64,000 nt of DNA from Micromonospora sp. NBC_01740 (lineage in GTDB: Bacteria; Actinomycetota; Actinomycetes; Mycobacteriales; Micromonosporaceae), in the NCBI RefSeq assembly GCF_035920365.1, contig NZ_CP109150.1, forward strand, positions 2,418,001 through 2,482,000. Direction: 5' to 3'. Shown in pieces: positions 43,469 through 53,050 of the stretch. The notes under the pieces are model-generated. The model saw only the letters and a program-made list of their open reading frames with translations, searched no databases and was not told the DNA's origin. Position 1 is the first letter of the stretch; each line of letters starts with the position of its first letter. The translations under genes were made by a program, and so were the position numbers.

Positions 43469-45255
43469 GGTGAGTCGATTCCGTGGCTCTGGAGCCACAT
43501 TTCCAGGAGTCCGAGTTGCCACAGCTTGTTTCCGTTCAACGGGGTCAGTTCGGCGTTCGGGTCGGCGAGCAGGGCGTCGACGTAGTCGGCGCGGAACAGG
43601 TCGCGGCGGCGGGCCTCGGGCGCGGAGAGCGCGTCGCGTACCCGGTCGAGGAGCTTGCCCTCCAGGTGGGTGAGGCCGGGTACGGGGAAGTAGCCCTTCG
43701 GCCGGTCGATGACCTCGTGCGGCAGCACCCGGCGGCCGATCTCCTTGAGCACGCCCTTGCCGCCCTGCGCCAGCTTCAGCTCCGGCGGGCAGCTCGCGGC
43801 GAGCTCGACGAACTCGTGGTCGAGAAACGGCACGCGGGCCTCCAGCCCGTGCGCCATCGTCATGTTGTCCACCCGCTTGACGGGGTCGTCGGTCAGCATG
43901 ACCTGGGTGTCGATCCGCAGGCCGGCGTCGACGGCGGTCTCCGCCCCGGCGCGGCCGAGGTGCGCGGCCACGAACTCCCGCGCCGGGTCGCCGTCGGTCA
44001 GCCAGGCCGGGTTCAGCACCCGGGCCAGCCCGGCCGCGTCCCGGTCGAAGAAGGCCCCGGCGTACGTGTCGAGCGCCCGGTCCCGGCCGACCCGGGCGAG
44101 CGGCGGGTACCAGTGGTAGCCGCCGAGGATCTCGTCCGCGCCCTGGCCGGACTGGACGACCTTGACGTGCTGCGACACCACCTCGCTGAGCAGGTAGAAC
44201 GCCACGCAGTCGTGGCTGACCATCGGCTCGGACATCGCGGCGACGGCCGCCTCCAGCGGCGGCACCAGGTCGGCGGCGGCCACCCGGATCTGGTGGTGGT
44301 CGGTGTCGAACGTCTTCGCGACGAGGTCGGAGTAGCGGAACTCGTCGCCCTCCCGGCCGCCGACCGCGTCGAAGCCGATCGAGAAGGTGGACAGCCCGCG
44401 CTGGCCCTCGCCGGCGAGCAGGGCGACCACCAGGCTGGAGTCCAGCCCGCCGGAGAGCAGCACGCCGACCGGCACGTCGGCGACCATCCGCCGCCGTACG
44501 GCCGTGGTCAGCGACTCCAGCAGGGCGTCCTGCCAGTCCTTCTCGGACCAGCCGGCCCGCTCGGCGGAGCGGGTGAAGGCCGGGTCCCAGTAGACCCGCT
44601 CGGAGGTGCGGCCGTCCGCCTCGTAGACCCGTACGGTCGCCGGGGGCAGCTTGGTGACGCCGCGCAGGATGGTGCGCGGCGGCGGCACGATGCTGTGGAA
44701 GCTCAGGTAGTGCGCGAGCGCGACCGGGTCGATGCCGGTGTCGATGCCGCCCCCGGCCAGCAGCGCGGGCAGGGTGCTGGCGAAGCGGACCGCGCCGGGC
44801 GTCTCGGCCAGGTAGAGCGGCTTGATGCCGAGCCGGTCCCGGGCCAGCACCAGCCGGCCGGTGTCCCGCTCGCTGATCGCCACGGCGAACATGCCGATCA
44901 GGTGGTCGACGAAGTCGAGCCCCCACTCGGCGTACGCCTTGAGCACGACCTCGCTGTCGCCGGAGGAGAAGAACCGGTGGCCCTTGGCCTGGAGTTCCTC
45001 GCGCAGCTCGCGGTAGTTGTAGATGCACCCGTTGAAGACGCCGGTCAGTCCCGCACCGGGGTCGACCAGCGGTTGCCCGCTCGCGGCGGAGAGGTCGATG
45101 ATCTTCAGGCGGCGGTGTCCGAGGGCCGTCGGGCCCTGGGCCCAGACGCCGCTGTCGTCGGGCCCCCGGTCGCTCATCGTGGCCGCCATGCGCTCCACCG
45201 CTGCCACGTCGGCGCGTGAGCCGTCACGGCGGAACTCTCCCGCAAGTCCGCACAT
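43465..45255 (-). CDS. asnO: NAGGN amidotransferase (asparagine synthase-like, AsnO)
   Basis: 596 residues from ATG 45253-45255, so that Cys2 (MCGLAGEFRRDG) becomes the N-terminal nucleophile. Class II glutamine amidotransferase domain (GHRRLKIIDLSAASGQPLVD) then asparagine-synthase domain with PP-loop VLLSGGLDSSLVVALLAG (~268) and MTMAHGLEARVPFLDHEFVE. Next to ngg it matches AsnO, which amidates the C-terminus of the acetylated dipeptide. It leads the operon; the 5' leader contains an AT-rich patch around 45300-45335 but no promoter I can define. Confidence 0.92.
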   Translation of the reverse strand: MCGLAGEFRRDGSRADVAAVERMAATMSDRGPDDSGVWAQGPTALGHRRLKIIDLSAASGQPLVDPGAGLTGVFNGCIYNYRELREELQAKGHRFFSSGDSEVVLKAYAEWGLDFVDHLIGMFAVAISERDTGRLVLARDRLGIKPLYLAETPGAVRFASTLPALLAGGGIDTGIDPVALAHYLSFHSIVPPPRTILRGVTKLPPATVRVYEADGRTSERVYWDPAFTRSAERAGWSEKDWQDALLESLTTAVRRRMVADVPVGVLLSGGLDSSLVVALLAGEGQRGLSTFSIGFDAVGGREGDEFRYSDLVAKTFDTDHHQIRVAAADLVPPLEAAVAAMSEPMVSHDCVAFYLLSEVVSQHVKVVQSGQGADEILGGYHWYPPLARVGRDRALDTYAGAFFDRDAAGLARVLNPAWLTDGDPAREFVAAHLGRAGAETAVDAGLRIDTQVMLTDDPVKRVDNMTMAHGLEARVPFLDHEFVELAASCPPELKLAQGGKGVLKEIGRRVLPHEVIDRPKGYFPVPGLTHLEGKLLDRVRDALSAPEARRRDLFRADYVDALLADPNAELTPLNGNKLWQLGLLEMWLQSHGIDSP

Positions 45256-45445
45256 GCCAGGCAATGCTGCCAGAGGGCTACGAGGATTGCCCGTTGAGCT
45301 GATAACAGTTTCTTGAAGTTTTGCTACACTGCACGATTCCGTCACAGCACGTGTCGGCTCCGGTGGCGGACCGCGTCAGGAGTGGCGGATGGGGCGGTTT
45401 CCGCCCGGCGGCGGATGTGATCGATTGCTCAGTCTCGGAAGCGCC

Positions 45446-45477
45446 GAGGCCGGCGCGACAGGTGCCGCGCCGGCCTC
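45446..45477. terminator. Hairpin terminator after YCII/msrA remnant
   Basis: GAGGCCGGCGCG (45446-45457) pairs perfectly with 45466-45477 around an 8-base loop. It lies downstream of the YCII gene and the msrA tail copy and upstream of the NAGGN operon on the same strand, so it separates the two units. Confidence 0.7.
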
Positions 45478-45525
45478 CGTGACGGTGCCGGTGGTCCCGC
45501 CCCGAGCGGGGTTCAGCCCGAGGTG

Positions 45526-45568
45526 CGGGCGACGCCGACCGGGCAGCTCAGCCCGTTCGGGCCGTGGT
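45526..45568 (-). repeat. 43-bp direct repeat, copy 1 (orphan msrA 3' end)
   Basis: These 43 bases are identical to 46117-46159, which encode [14 protein letters not shown] at the C-terminus of MsrA. Here the frame continues TSG and a stop. No other part of msrA precedes it; the YCII gene ends 19 bases upstream. It is a detached copy of the msrA 3' end. Confidence 0.9.
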
Positions 45569-45587
45569 CGCCGTGTCGACTCCCCAC

Positions 45588-45953
45588 TCACTCGTCACCG
45601 GGTTGCGGGATGTGGCCGAACCGTCGGACCTCCTGGGGCCAGCCGCATGCTTCCGCGAGCCTGCCGGCCCACATCCGGGCCGTTTCCACGTCGGCCACGT
45701 CCACCACGGTCAGCCCGCCCAGCCACTCCTTGGTCTCGACGTAGGGCCCGTCGGTGAACACCAATGAGCCGCTCGTGGCGTCGGCACTGAAGACGGGGGT
45801 GTCCCCTTCCTCCAGGCCCCCGGCGAACACGTACGCCCCGGCCGCCTTCATCTCGTCCACGACCGCCATGGCGAGTGGCCCGCGCGCGCGGAACCACTCC
45901 TCAGTGTGGTCACCCACCCACTGCTGGTTGAAGTAGATGAGGTACTCGGCCAT
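45588..45953 (-). CDS. YCII-related domain protein
   Basis: 121 residues; ATG follows TAGGGAGCAGAC. The YCII fold signature is seen in [20 protein letters not shown], preceded by a beta strand [12 protein letters not shown] and [15 protein letters not shown]. Such small proteins (PhnB/DGPF-type) often accompany ECF sigma factors, absent here. It lies between msrA and the orphan msrA tail, inside a segment bounded by the 43-bp repeat, and may have arrived with that segment. Function unknown. Confidence 0.85.
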   Translation of the reverse strand: MAEYLIYFNQQWVGDHTEEWFRARGPLAMAVVDEMKAAGAYVFAGGLEEGDTPVFSADATSGSLVFTDGPYVETKEWLGGLTVVDVADVETARMWAGRLAEACGWPQEVRRFGHIPQPGDE

Positions 45954-46094
45954 GTCTGCTCCCTAGTCTCGGGCGGACCTTTGTCTGCCACCATCTCCGC
46001 TACGAACGGCGTCGAGCGGATACGACACCTCAGGCAGGAAATTTCCACCTCGATGTCGGCGGGGGAGCGGTGGCGACCGGCTCTGTCCAGGAGA

Positions 46095-46766
<672 letters not shown>

Positions 46767-46975
46767 GGTGGGACTCCTCTCGTAACTCTCCCAGCGTGCA
46801 ACACCGCCGGATCCGCCTTCCTTACCCGCTCCACCCACACTCAGGCGACCGCCGCCCACGAGAAGGTCACAGCCGTCCCCCGGGTAGCGGTGGCGCGCTC
46901 GGGCCGGTCACGCCTGCCACTCGCTCCGTCACTCCTGGTGACATGGCCCGCTGGCCGCGCCTCCCTCGCCTCACC

Positions 46976-47102
46976 CGCTTTGCTCTGCATCCCTATCTGC
47001 AACAGTCACGCTGGGTGGTGACTGGTGCTGTCGCGGCGGCGCGGGCGTTTCGTGTCGTGGCAGGTCAGTGGCCTGGTGTGGATATGGCTGCAGAGCAAAG
47101 GG
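46976..47102. repeat. ~127-bp inverted-repeat element, copy A
   Basis: The ends CGCTTTGCTCTGCA (46976-46989) and TGCAGAGCAAAGGG (47089-47102) are inverted repeats, weakly extended inward. The left end with its TGCAACAGTCAC core (beginning near 46998) matches the reverse complement of the right end of copy B at 61689-61817. It is the main content of the 537-base gap 46767-47303, where no gene is seen. Confidence 0.75.
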
Positions 47103-47303
47103 CGCGAGATGGCACCCGGAGCGCCCCGCGCGCCCGTCGCAGAGCGTGACGCATGGTCATCGTTACCGTATGTGACGAAGGGTGTCGAGAGGTGCGCGTC
47201 AGGGGAGTCCTGCCGCCCGCCACGCCTGCCCCGCTTCGCGTGGGCTGTCGCGTTCGCCCCGGTTCTCCGCCCGCTCCGCCCGCCTCCGGGCGGCTGGGGC
47301 GCG

Positions 47304-47714
47304 TCAGAGGGCTGCGGTGATGCGGGCGGCGTAGGTCTCGGCCTCGGCGTCGTCGGCGTAGCGGGTGCGCGGCCAGAAGAAGCCGCGCAGGCCGTCGCCC
47401 TTCGTGCGCGGCACGACGTGCGTGTGCAGGTGCGGGACGGACTGGGAGACCTTGTTGTTCATCGCCACGAACGTCCCGCCGGCCTCCGTGCCGGTCTCCA
47501 CGGCGACCGCGAGCCGCCGCACCAGGCCGAAGTAGCCGGCCAGCGCCTCGGCGGGCAGGTCGGCCAGGGCGATCAGGTGCGTGCGCGGCACCACCAGCAC
47601 GTGCCCCTTGAAGACCGGCCGGGTGTCCAGGAACGCCACCCCGTCGGGCTCGTCGGCGACCCGGAAGGCGGGAGTCTCGCCGGCCACGATCCCGCAGAAC
47701 ACGCACCCGCTCAT
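47304..47714 (-). CDS. HIT-family hydrolase
   Basis: 136 residues. HIT proteins hydrolyse nucleoside phosphoramidates or dinucleotides using a His triad; here HLHTHVV at 95-99. An N-terminal CVFCGIVAGETPAF pair of Cys, likely binding zinc with His, and RPVFKGHVLVVPRTH are typical. The gene is divergent from cystathionine gamma-synthase, sharing a 121-base gap. Exact substrate unknown. Confidence 0.93.
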   Translation of the reverse strand: MSGCVFCGIVAGETPAFRVADEPDGVAFLDTRPVFKGHVLVVPRTHLIALADLPAEALAGYFGLVRRLAVAVETGTEAGGTFVAMNNKVSQSVPHLHTHVVPRTKGDGLRGFFWPRTRYADDAEAETYAARITAAL

Positions 47715-47835
47715 CCGTCCAGGCTATGCCGGCCGCCCGGATGGGAGACGTCCCCGCGCCGGCCCGCCGCCGTGGGCGCGGACCCGACAGCACCGTTCCG
47801 TTCCAGCCTTCGGGACGGGGGATTAGCCTCACGGG

Positions 47836-48978
47836 ATGAGTCACGGCTTCGACACGCTCGCCATCCACGCCGGCCAGGACCCCGAGGCCCGCACCGGCGC
47901 GGTGATCCCACCGATCTACCAGACCAGCACCTACGCCCAGGACGCCGTCGGCGCGCCCCGGCTGGGCTACGAGTACAGCCGCTCCGGCAACCCGACCCGC
48001 GACGCCCTCCAGGAGTGCCTCGCCGCGCTGGAGGGCGGCCCGGTCGGGCTCGCCTTCGCCAGCGGCCTGGCCGCCGAGGACACCCTGCTGCGTACCGTCT
48101 GCAAGCCGGGCGACCACGTGGTGATCCCCGACGACGCGTACGGCGGCACGTACCGGCTCTTCGCCCGGGTGGCCGAGCGCTGGGGGCTGGACTTCACCCC
48201 GGCGAAGGTCTCCGACCCCGACGCGATCCGGGCCGCCGTCGAGCCGGGCCGGACCCGGATCGTCTGGGTGGAGACGCCCACCAACCCGCTGCTCGGCATC
48301 GCCGACATCGCCGCGCTGGCCGGCGTCGCGCACGACGCGGGCGCCCTGCTGGTCGTCGACAACACGTTCGCCTCGCCGTACCTCCAGCAGCCGATCGCGC
48401 ACGGCGCGGACGTGGTGGTGCACTCGACCACCAAGTACATCGGCGGCCACTCCGACGTGGTCGGTGGCGCGCTGGTCGCGGCCGACGCCGGGCTCGGCGA
48501 GGAACTGCGCTACCACCAGAACGCGATGGGCGCGATCAACGGGCCCTTCGACGCGTGGCTGACCCTGCGCGGCATCAAGACCCTGGGCGTACGCATGGAC
48601 CGGCACTGCGACAACGCCGAGCGGATCGCGGCCTATCTGGACGGGCACGCCAAGGTCGGTCAGGTGATCTACCCGGGGCTGCCCGCGCACCCGGGCCACG
48701 AGGTGGCCGCGAAGCAGATGCGCCGCTTCGGCGGCATGATCTCGTTCCGGGCCGCCGGCGGCGAGGAGCACGCCGTCGAGATCTGCAACCGGACGAAGCT
48801 CTTCATCCTCGCCGAGTCGCTCGGCGGCGTGGAATCCCTGATCGAGCACCCGGGCCGGATGACACACGCAAGTGCTGCCGGCTCGCCGCTTGAAGTTCCC
48901 GGCGATCTCGTGCGACTGTCTGTCGGCATCGAAACGGTCGACGACCTGCTCGCCGATCTGGAGCAGGCGCTGGGCTGA
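47836..48978 (+). CDS. metB: Cystathionine gamma-synthase
   Basis: 380 residues. PLP enzyme of transsulfuration: it joins O-acyl-homoserine and cysteine, and in actinobacteria may also act as gamma-lyase. PLP Lys200 in VVHSTTKYIGGHSDVVGGA; N-terminal GFDTLAIHAGQDPEARTGAV and YEYSRSGNPTRDAL are typical. The C-terminus SLGGVESLIEHPGRMTHAS...VRLSVGIETVDDLL helps place it as MetB rather than MetY. The amidase follows after 15 bases and may be co-transcribed. Confidence 0.92.
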   Translation: MSHGFDTLAIHAGQDPEARTGAVIPPIYQTSTYAQDAVGAPRLGYEYSRSGNPTRDALQECLAALEGGPVGLAFASGLAAEDTLLRTVCKPGDHVVIPDDAYGGTYRLFARVAERWGLDFTPAKVSDPDAIRAAVEPGRTRIVWVETPTNPLLGIADIAALAGVAHDAGALLVVDNTFASPYLQQPIAHGADVVVHSTTKYIGGHSDVVGGALVAADAGLGEELRYHQNAMGAINGPFDAWLTLRGIKTLGVRMDRHCDNAERIAAYLDGHAKVGQVIYPGLPAHPGHEVAAKQMRRFGGMISFRAAGGEEHAVEICNRTKLFILAESLGGVESLIEHPGRMTHASAAGSPLEVPGDLVRLSVGIETVDDLLADLEQALG

Positions 48979-48993
48979 CCGCTGGCTGGGAGG

Positions 48994-50391
48994 GTGGCCG
49001 TGCAGGACATCATGCCGACCTGGGTGGGGGCGACCGCCAAGCAGATCGCCCGGGGCGTACGCCGGGGCGACGTCACGGCCACCCAGGTCGTCGCCGACCA
49101 CCTGGACCACATCGCCCGGGTCGACGCCGACCTCGCCGCGTTCCGCACGGTACGCGGCGGGGAGGCGATCACCGAGGCGGAGAAGGTCGACGAGCAGGAG
49201 GACCTGGCCAACCTCCCGCTGGCCGGGGTGCCGGTGGCGGTCAAGGAGAACACCGCCGTCGCCGGGCTGCCCACCTGGAACGGGTCGGCGGCGGTGCGTA
49301 CGCCGGTGGCCGAGGCCGACCACGAGGTGGTCCGGCGGCTGCGCGGTGCCGGCGCAGTGATCCTCGGGGTGACCCGGATGCCGGAGCTCGGCCTCTGGGG
49401 CCTCACCGACGACGAGACGGCCGTGACCCGCAACCCCTGGGACACCCGGCGTACCCCCGGGGGCTCGTCCGGCGGCGCGGCCGCGGCCGTGGCCGCCGGC
49501 CTGGTGCCGATCGCCCACGGCAACGACGGGCTCGGCTCGATCCGCATCCCGGCGGCCTGCTGCGGCCTGGTCGGGCTCAAACCGGGCCGGGGCGTGGTCC
49601 CGTGCCAGCTCGGCGCGGACGACTGGTTCGGGCTGACCGAGCACGGCATGCTGACCAGCACGGTCGCCGACGCGGCCGTCGGCTTCTCGGTGCTGGCCGG
49701 CCGCCGCCCGGACAAGCTGGTGCCGCCGCAGCGGCTGCGGGTGGGCGTCTCGCTCCGCTCGCCCGTGCGGGGCGTGCACGCCGACGCGCCCAACCGGGAC
49801 GCGGTCGCCGCCGCCGGGCGGCTGCTCGCGGGCGCGGGCCACGACACCGTGCCGGCCGATCCGGTCTACCCGACGGCCCTGGGCCTGCAGGGCATCGCCA
49901 CGTGGTTCGCCGCGGCGGCGGCCGACGTCCGCGCCGCTGGGCTGGACCGGCGCGGCCTCCAGCGGCGCAGCCGCCGGCACGTCGCCCTCGGCGAGTGGGC
50001 GCAGCGGCGCGGGTACGTCCGGGAGGCCGACCGGGCCGCCTGGCGTGAGCGGTCGATCGGCTTCTTCGCCGACCACTCGATCGACCTGCTGCTCACGCCG
50101 GCCCTGGCGACCGTGCCACCGGAGGCCGACGGCTGGTCCGGCCGGTCCTGGCGGGCCAACATGCTGACCAGCATCCGGTACGCCCCGTTCGCCGCGCCGT
50201 GGAACATCGCCGGCCTGCCTGCGCTGGTGGTGCCGGTCGGCCGCCGCCCGGACGGGCTGCCGGTCGCCGTGCAGCTGATCGGCCCGCCCGGCAGCGAGCT
50301 GCTGCTGCTCGGCATCGCCGGCCAGTTCGAGATGCAGGCACCCTGGTCCCGGCACGCCCCCGGCTACCCGCGGATCCCCGCCCCCGTCTGA
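48994..50391 (+). CDS. Amidase (amidase-signature family)
   Basis: 465 residues, GTG start (a second GTG two codons later is possible). The Ser-cisSer-Lys triad is present: Lys in GVPVAVKENTAVAG (~85), cis-Ser in TPGGSSGGAAAAVAAG (~157) and nucleophile Ser in GNDGLGSIRIPAACCGLVGL (~181). GatA-like spacing but no GatB/C neighbours, so an independent amidase of unknown substrate is most likely. It lies between metB and threonine dehydratase. Confidence 0.9.
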   Translation: MAVQDIMPTWVGATAKQIARGVRRGDVTATQVVADHLDHIARVDADLAAFRTVRGGEAITEAEKVDEQEDLANLPLAGVPVAVKENTAVAGLPTWNGSAAVRTPVAEADHEVVRRLRGAGAVILGVTRMPELGLWGLTDDETAVTRNPWDTRRTPGGSSGGAAAAVAAGLVPIAHGNDGLGSIRIPAACCGLVGLKPGRGVVPCQLGADDWFGLTEHGMLTSTVADAAVGFSVLAGRRPDKLVPPQRLRVGVSLRSPVRGVHADAPNRDAVAAAGRLLAGAGHDTVPADPVYPTALGLQGIATWFAAAAADVRAAGLDRRGLQRRSRRHVALGEWAQRRGYVREADRAAWRERSIGFFADHSIDLLLTPALATVPPEADGWSGRSWRANMLTSIRYAPFAAPWNIAGLPALVVPVGRRPDGLPVAVQLIGPPGSELLLLGIAGQFEMQAPWSRHAPGYPRIPAPV

Positions 50392-50441
50392 GGGGTGGCG
50401 TGCCGCGCGTCGGCGCGGGTGGCGGGTGGCACGATCAGGGC

Positions 50442-51662
50442 ATGACGGAACTGGTCGGTCTCGCCGACGTACGGGCCGCGCGGGAACTTCTCGCCGACGT
50501 CGTCCGCACCACCCCGCTGGAGCCCTCCCGGCCGCTCAGCGCGGCGCTGGGCGGGCCGACGTGGCTCAAGTGCGAGAACCTGCAACGCGCCGGCTCGTAC
50601 AAGGTGCGCGGCGCGTACGTGCGGATCTCCCGGCTGTCGGAGGCGGAGCGGGCCGACGGAGTCGTCGCGGCGAGCGCCGGCAACCACGCCCAGGGTGTCG
50701 CGCTCGCCGCCGGCCTCGTCGGTACGCACGCCACGGTCTTCATGCCGGTGAACGCGCCCCTGCCGAAGGTCGCCGCCACCAAGGGCTACGGCGCCCAGGT
50801 CGAGCTGGTCGGCAACACCGTCGACGAGTCCCTGGTCGCGGCGCAGAACTACGCCGAGCGGACGGGCGCGACGCTGATCCACCCGTTCGACCACCGGGAC
50901 GTGATCGCCGGCCAGGGCACGGTGGCACTGGAGATCCTCGAACAGTGCCCCGAGGTCAGGACGATCATCACGGGGGTGGGCGGCGGCGGGCTGGTCTCCG
51001 GCATGGCGGTGGCGGCCAAGGCGCTGCGGCCCGACGTGCGGATCATCGGGGTGCAGGCCGCCGGCGCCGCCGCCTTCCCGCCCTCCCTGGTGGCCGGCGA
51101 GCCGGTACGCCTCCCGTCGTTCGGCACCATCGCGGACGGCATCGCCGTCGGCCGGCCGGGGGAACTCACCTTCACCCACGTCCGCAAGCTGGTGGACGAG
51201 ATCGTCACGGTCTCCGAGGAGGACATCTCCCGGGCGCTGCTGATGCTGCTGGAGCGGGGCAAGCAGGTGGTGGAGCCGGCCGGCGCGGTGGGCGTGGCCG
51301 CGCTGCTGGCGGGCGTCGTCGAGGTGCAGGCGCCGGTGGTGGCGGTGCTCTCCGGCGGCAACATCGACCCGCTGCTGATGCTGCGGGTGATCGAGCACGG
51401 CCTCGCCGCCGCCGGACGCTACCTGCGGGTGACGGTGCGCTGCTCGGACCGCCCCGGCCAGCTCGCGTCGCTGCTCGGCGAGATCGCCGAGCACCGGGCG
51501 AACGTGGTGGACGTGGAGCACCAGCGGGCCAATCCGCACCTGCGCCTGGGCGAGGTGGAGGTGGCCCTGTCGGTGGAGACCCGGGGGGTCGAGCACTCCG
51601 ACACGCTGATCAGCGCGTTGCGGGCCAGCGGCTACCAGGTGGTCTTCGCCGGCGAGGCGTGA
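50442..51662 (+). CDS. ilvA: Threonine ammonia-lyase
   Basis: 406 residues from ATG 50442. PLP-dependent deamination of threonine to 2-oxobutanoate. Lys54 in RAGSYKVRGAYVR, SAGNHAQGVALAA and the glycine loop ITGVGGGGLVSGMAV bind PLP. The C-terminal ~80 residues form a single ACT-like domain (YLRVTVRCSDRPGQLASLLG), as in the shorter TdcB/IlvA1-type actinobacterial enzymes, so isoleucine biosynthesis or catabolism are both possible. Its stop codon lies inside a strong hairpin. Confidence 0.88.
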   Translation: MTELVGLADVRAARELLADVVRTTPLEPSRPLSAALGGPTWLKCENLQRAGSYKVRGAYVRISRLSEAERADGVVAASAGNHAQGVALAAGLVGTHATVFMPVNAPLPKVAATKGYGAQVELVGNTVDESLVAAQNYAERTGATLIHPFDHRDVIAGQGTVALEILEQCPEVRTIITGVGGGGLVSGMAVAAKALRPDVRIIGVQAAGAAAFPPSLVAGEPVRLPSFGTIADGIAVGRPGELTFTHVRKLVDEIVTVSEEDISRALLMLLERGKQVVEPAGAVGVAALLAGVVEVQAPVVAVLSGGNIDPLLMLRVIEHGLAAAGRYLRVTVRCSDRPGQLASLLGEIAEHRANVVDVEHQRANPHLRLGEVEVALSVETRGVEHSDTLISALRASGYQVVFAGEA

Positions 51663-51687
51663 CACCGGGACCGGTGCCACGCCTCGC
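51652..51687. terminator. 17-bp hairpin across the ilvA stop
   Basis: GCGAGGCGTGACACCGG (51652-51668) pairs with 51671-51687 at 16 of 17 positions. The ilvA stop codon (51660-51662) is inside the left arm. It can end transcription from ilvA and lies convergent to greA. Confidence 0.75.
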
Positions 51688-51742
51688 GGGGTCGCTCGTC
51701 GTCGCCCGGCCGGATCGGCGCTCGGGCGGCCGTGTCGCCAGC

Positions 51743-51761
51743 CCGGGCCGCCTCGGCCCGG
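51743..51761. terminator. Short hairpin near the greA 3' end
   Basis: CCGGGCCG (51743-51750) and CGGCCCGG (51754-51761) are perfect arms around CCT, 11 bases beyond the greA stop on its transcript. Confidence 0.6.
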
Positions 51762-51771
51762 CGGCGGGGGC

Positions 51772-52269
51772 TCAGCCGGAGAACGGCTCGAAGCTGACCA
51801 CGGTCACCTTGATGTCGGCCCCGCTGGGGGCGGTGTAGGTGCAGGTCTGGCCGGCCCGGCCGCCCAGGATCGCCTGGCCCAGCGCCGACTCCGGGCTGTA
51901 GACCGTCAGCTCGGTGGTCGACGCGATCTCCCGGGAGCCGAGCAGGAAGGTCTCGGTGTCGTCCTTGTCGTCGTCGAAGTAGATCGTCACGACCATGCCG
52001 GGCGACACCGCGTCGGCGGCCTGCGCCCCGCCCACCTTGGCGGTGCGGAGCAGTTCCTTGAGGTAGAGGATGCGCCCCTCGGCCTTGCCCTGCTCCTCGC
52101 GGGCGGCGTGGTAGCCACCGTTCTCCCGCAGGTCGCCCTCCTCGCGGCGGGCGTTGATCTCGGCGGCGATGACCGGCCGGTTGGCGATCAGCTCGTCGAG
52201 CTCGCCCTGGAGCCGGTCGAACGCGTCCTGGGACAGCCAGGTGGCGGGCGCCTCGTTGCCAGTGGACAC
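51772..52269 (-). CDS. greA: Transcription elongation factor GreA
   Basis: 165 residues, GTG start with GAGGAG upstream. GreA stimulates cleavage of backtracked RNA in RNA polymerase. The N-terminal coiled coil carries the tip acids (INARREEGDLRENGGYHAAREEQ), followed by the FKBP-like domain (SPESALGQAILGGRAG). Length is usual. It is convergent with ilvA and upstream of no co-directional gene except that DUF4307 lies behind it on the same strand. Confidence 0.96.
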   Translation of the reverse strand: MSTGNEAPATWLSQDAFDRLQGELDELIANRPVIAAEINARREEGDLRENGGYHAAREEQGKAEGRILYLKELLRTAKVGGAQAADAVSPGMVVTIYFDDDKDDTETFLLGSREIASTTELTVYSPESALGQAILGGRAGQTCTYTAPSGADIKVTVVSFEPFSG

Positions 52270-52424
52270 AGGCGTTCTCCTCGTTCGTGCGTGCTGGCTG
52301 ACAGGTGAACTTCCAAGTTACCAGTGCGGTACGACACAGGGCGCGCTCGAACACCGGCGGTACCCCCGGTGCCCGGGCCGCCGAGGCTGTCCGGGCCGCG
52401 CGCCCGAGCCCGCGCCGTGGCCGC

Positions 52425-52859
52425 TCAGCCCGCGGGCCGGCAGCGCAGCACCTCGCCGACGAAGGGGCGGGCGGTGGTGGCCAGCCGGTGCTGCGCGGTC
52501 ACCTGCCGCTGGTCGGGCCGGGCGGTCACCGTCACCTCTTCCCGGCCCACCTCGGCGCCGTCGCGGTCCCGGGCGCGCAGCAGGCAGACCGCCGAGCCGC
52601 CCTTCGGCACGGTGACCCGGAAGTCGACAAGCACCTGGCTGTCGGTGATCCCCGTGTAGGTGATCACCTCGGCGTCGTAGTTCGGGTCGCCGTACTGCCG
52701 GTAGAGCCGCACCGCGACCAGGGTCATGACCGCGACCAGGGCAACCACCAGCAGCGCCACCAGCAGCGGCCGGCGCCGCCCGGGCTCCCGGCGGCGGCCG
52801 TACCGGCCGGGCGGGAAGGCCGGCGCGCCCGGCGGAAGTGTGGCGTGCGTCTCGGTCAC
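52425..52859 (-). CDS. DUF4307 membrane protein
   Basis: 144 residues, GTG start. A Pro/Arg-rich cytoplasmic start (~30 residues) is followed by one membrane helix ([23 protein letters not shown]) and an outside beta domain ([35 protein letters not shown]). DUF4307 genes lie next to mca in many actinobacteria, in divergent orientation as here. Function unknown. Confidence 0.88.
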   Translation of the reverse strand: MTETHATLPPGAPAFPPGRYGRRREPGRRRPLLVALLVVALVAVMTLVAVRLYRQYGDPNYDAEVITYTGITDSQVLVDFRVTVPKGGSAVCLLRARDRDGAEVGREEVTVTARPDQRQVTAQHRLATTARPFVGEVLRCRPAG

Positions 52860-53050
52860 CGGCGGGTATCTCCTGGCGTCGTTGTCGGGGGCATCGGCAA
52901 GAATGGCAGGGTTCCATCTTCCCAGCCCGTCACGTCGTCAAATATGACAGGTCGGCACCGGCAGGTCCCGGCGCGGGGGGAAGATTCCGGCAGGTCAGCC
53001 GGGCGGTCCCGCGGGGGGTCCGCCGGGGCCAGAGACGAGGAGCGCCGACG

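Noticed and set aside
45300..45345. Extended N-terminus of AsnO starting at 45345
   Set aside because: A 30-residue extension would bury the catalytic Cys that must become N-terminal after Met removal; ATG 45255 gives MCGLAGEF.
47715..47835. SAM riboswitch before cystathionine gamma-synthase
   Set aside because: The 121-base gap shared with the HIT gene shows no recognisable SAM-I or SAM-IV core helices.
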